A DNA stretch of 6,942 nt, from assembly GCA_017629395.1 (NCBI GenBank), contig JAGBXH010000327.1, positions 1 to 6,942 of the forward strand, written 5' to 3'. This document shows, in pieces, positions 6,371-6,942 of the stretch. Origin of the DNA: Clostridia bacterium (GTDB lineage Bacteria > Bacillota > Clostridia > Oscillospirales > CAG-272). The notes under the pieces were generated by a model. The model was given only the letters and a program-made list of their open reading frames with translations. It was not told the DNA's origin and searched no databases. Numbering within the stretch: the first letter of the stretch is position 1; every line of letters starts with the position of its first letter. The position numbers and the translations under genes are program-made.

Positions 6371-6673
6371 ATGGCACTTTTACACGTAACAAAGGATAAT
6401 TTTGAAGAACTGCTCCACGCTGACAAGCCCGTACTGCTGGACTTTTTTGCAGAATGGTGCGGTCCCTGCCGCATGATCGCTCCCACCATTGAGGAGATCG
6501 CAAACGAACGCGACGATATCATCGTCGGCAAGATCAACGTTGACGAAGAGGGCGAGCTGGCGCAGGCTTACGGCGTGATGTCCATTCCCACGCTCATCGT
6601 GCTCAAGGACGGCAAGGTGGCAAACCAGGCAACCGGCGCACGCCCCAAGGCTGGCATTCTGGCACTGCTTTGA
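6371..6673 (+). CDS. trxA: Thioredoxin
   Basis: This is a cytoplasmic dithiol protein that reduces disulfides in client proteins and is itself recycled by thioredoxin reductase, encoded next door. The single domain spans all 100 residues. The active site is WCGPC (29-33, redox Cys30 and Cys33), preceded by the classical strand VLLDFFAE (21-28). The cis-proline is Pro73 in SIPT, and the terminal segment GARPK (89-93) is also typical. By alignment with E. coli TrxA it stops about five residues early, ending within the last helix. The start is supported by the purine-rich site upstream. It is followed after three bases by trxB, forming a tight operon. It could be co-transcribed with the upstream esterase, since no terminator intervenes. 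Confidence 0.95.
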   Translation: MALLHVTKDNFEELLHADKPVLLDFFAEWCGPCRMIAPTIEEIANERDDIIVGKINVDEEGELAQAYGVMSIPTLIVLKDGKVANQATGARPKAGILALL

Positions 6674-6676
6674 TCT

Positions 6677-6942
6677 ATGGAACACATTTACGACGTACTC
6701 ATCTTAGGCGGCGGCCCTGCGGGCTACTCCGCCGCGCTTTACACCGCGCGCGCAGGGCTTGACACGCTGGTCATTGAAAAGATCTGCCCCGGCGGACAGA
6801 TGGCAACCACCGACATCATTGATAATTACCCCGGCTTTGACGCAGGCGTTGACGGCATTGAGCTGGGCATGAAAATGGCAGCGGGTGCAGAACGCTTTGG
6901 CGCAAAAAGCGCGTATGCGGAAATTACCGAGGTGGATCTTGC
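6677..6942 (+). CDS. trxB: Thioredoxin reductase, N-terminal part (3' end outside window)
   Basis: This is the first 88 codons of the FAD-dependent enzyme that transfers electrons from NADPH to thioredoxin. The N-terminus has a beta strand and dinucleotide-binding loop, DVLILGGGPAGYSAA (6-20), with Glu34 at the end of the second strand as expected for the FAD ribose contact. PGGQM (38-42) and DNYPGF (49-54) are typical of bacterial TrxR. The NADPH domain and the redox CxxC lie beyond the window. The start at 6677 is three bases after the trxA stop and has no clear Shine-Dalgarno sequence, so translation is probably coupled to trxA. The upstream TGA is in the same frame. A ferredoxin-NADP reductase-like flavoprotein of the same fold is possible, but the trxA neighbour favours TrxB. 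Confidence 0.92.
   Translation, partial: MEHIYDVLILGGGPAGYSAALYTARAGLDTLVIEKICPGGQMATTDIIDNYPGFDAGVDGIELGMKMAAGAERFGAKSAYAEITEVDL

Overview
The window looks like chromosomal DNA of a fibre- or glycan-degrading Gram-positive bacterium of the class Clostridia, probably an uncultured gut or rumen Oscillospiraceae/Christensenellales-type lineage. The reasons are: strong AGGAG-type ribosome binding sites, intrinsic terminators, secreted multi-domain carbohydrate-active proteins with Ser/Thr/Glu-rich linkers, and a C-terminal Lys-Lys-Gly-Cys plus hydrophobic-helix tail that I associate with that group. The taxonomy is inference. All genes are on the + strand.

Layout. (1) Positions 1-1884 hold the 3' part of a large secreted protein: a GH99/GH71-like putative glycoside hydrolase barrel, a CBM9/DOMON-like module, a linker and a membrane anchor. 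(2) A 13-bp perfect hairpin with a T-run (1899-1935) follows. (3) Positions 1966-5031 hold a complete tandem paralogue of 1021 residues. It shows what is missing from the first copy: a signal peptide and two homologous N-terminal beta-rich modules before the catalytic domain. (4) A second terminator (5049-5079) is followed by a near-consensus sigma-A promoter (5093-5121). (5) Positions 5152-6318 hold a 388-residue SGNH lipoprotein resembling carbohydrate esterase family 2. (6) Positions 6371-6673 encode thioredoxin. (7) From 6677 the start of thioredoxin reductase runs off the window.

How the genes may work together. The two paralogous surface proteins and the surface esterase form a small glycan-processing cluster: putative glycosidases anchored to the membrane, plus a deacetylase that could strip acetyl groups from the same or a related polysaccharide. 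The substrate cannot be read from the sequence. The thioredoxin/thioredoxin reductase pair is housekeeping. No terminator was found between the esterase and trxA, so readthrough into it is possible.

The most notable signals are four. The two paralogues diverge stepwise: catalytic part about 62% identical, barrel end about 80%, carbohydrate-binding module about 93%, with a 74-nt perfectly identical DNA tract. They share a Cys-containing C-terminal tail that is not an LPXTG signal. The catalytic family appears functionally uncharacterised. The trxA stop and trxB start lie in the same frame, separated by one codon. I saw no CRISPR array, tRNA, rRNA, transposon or integrase.
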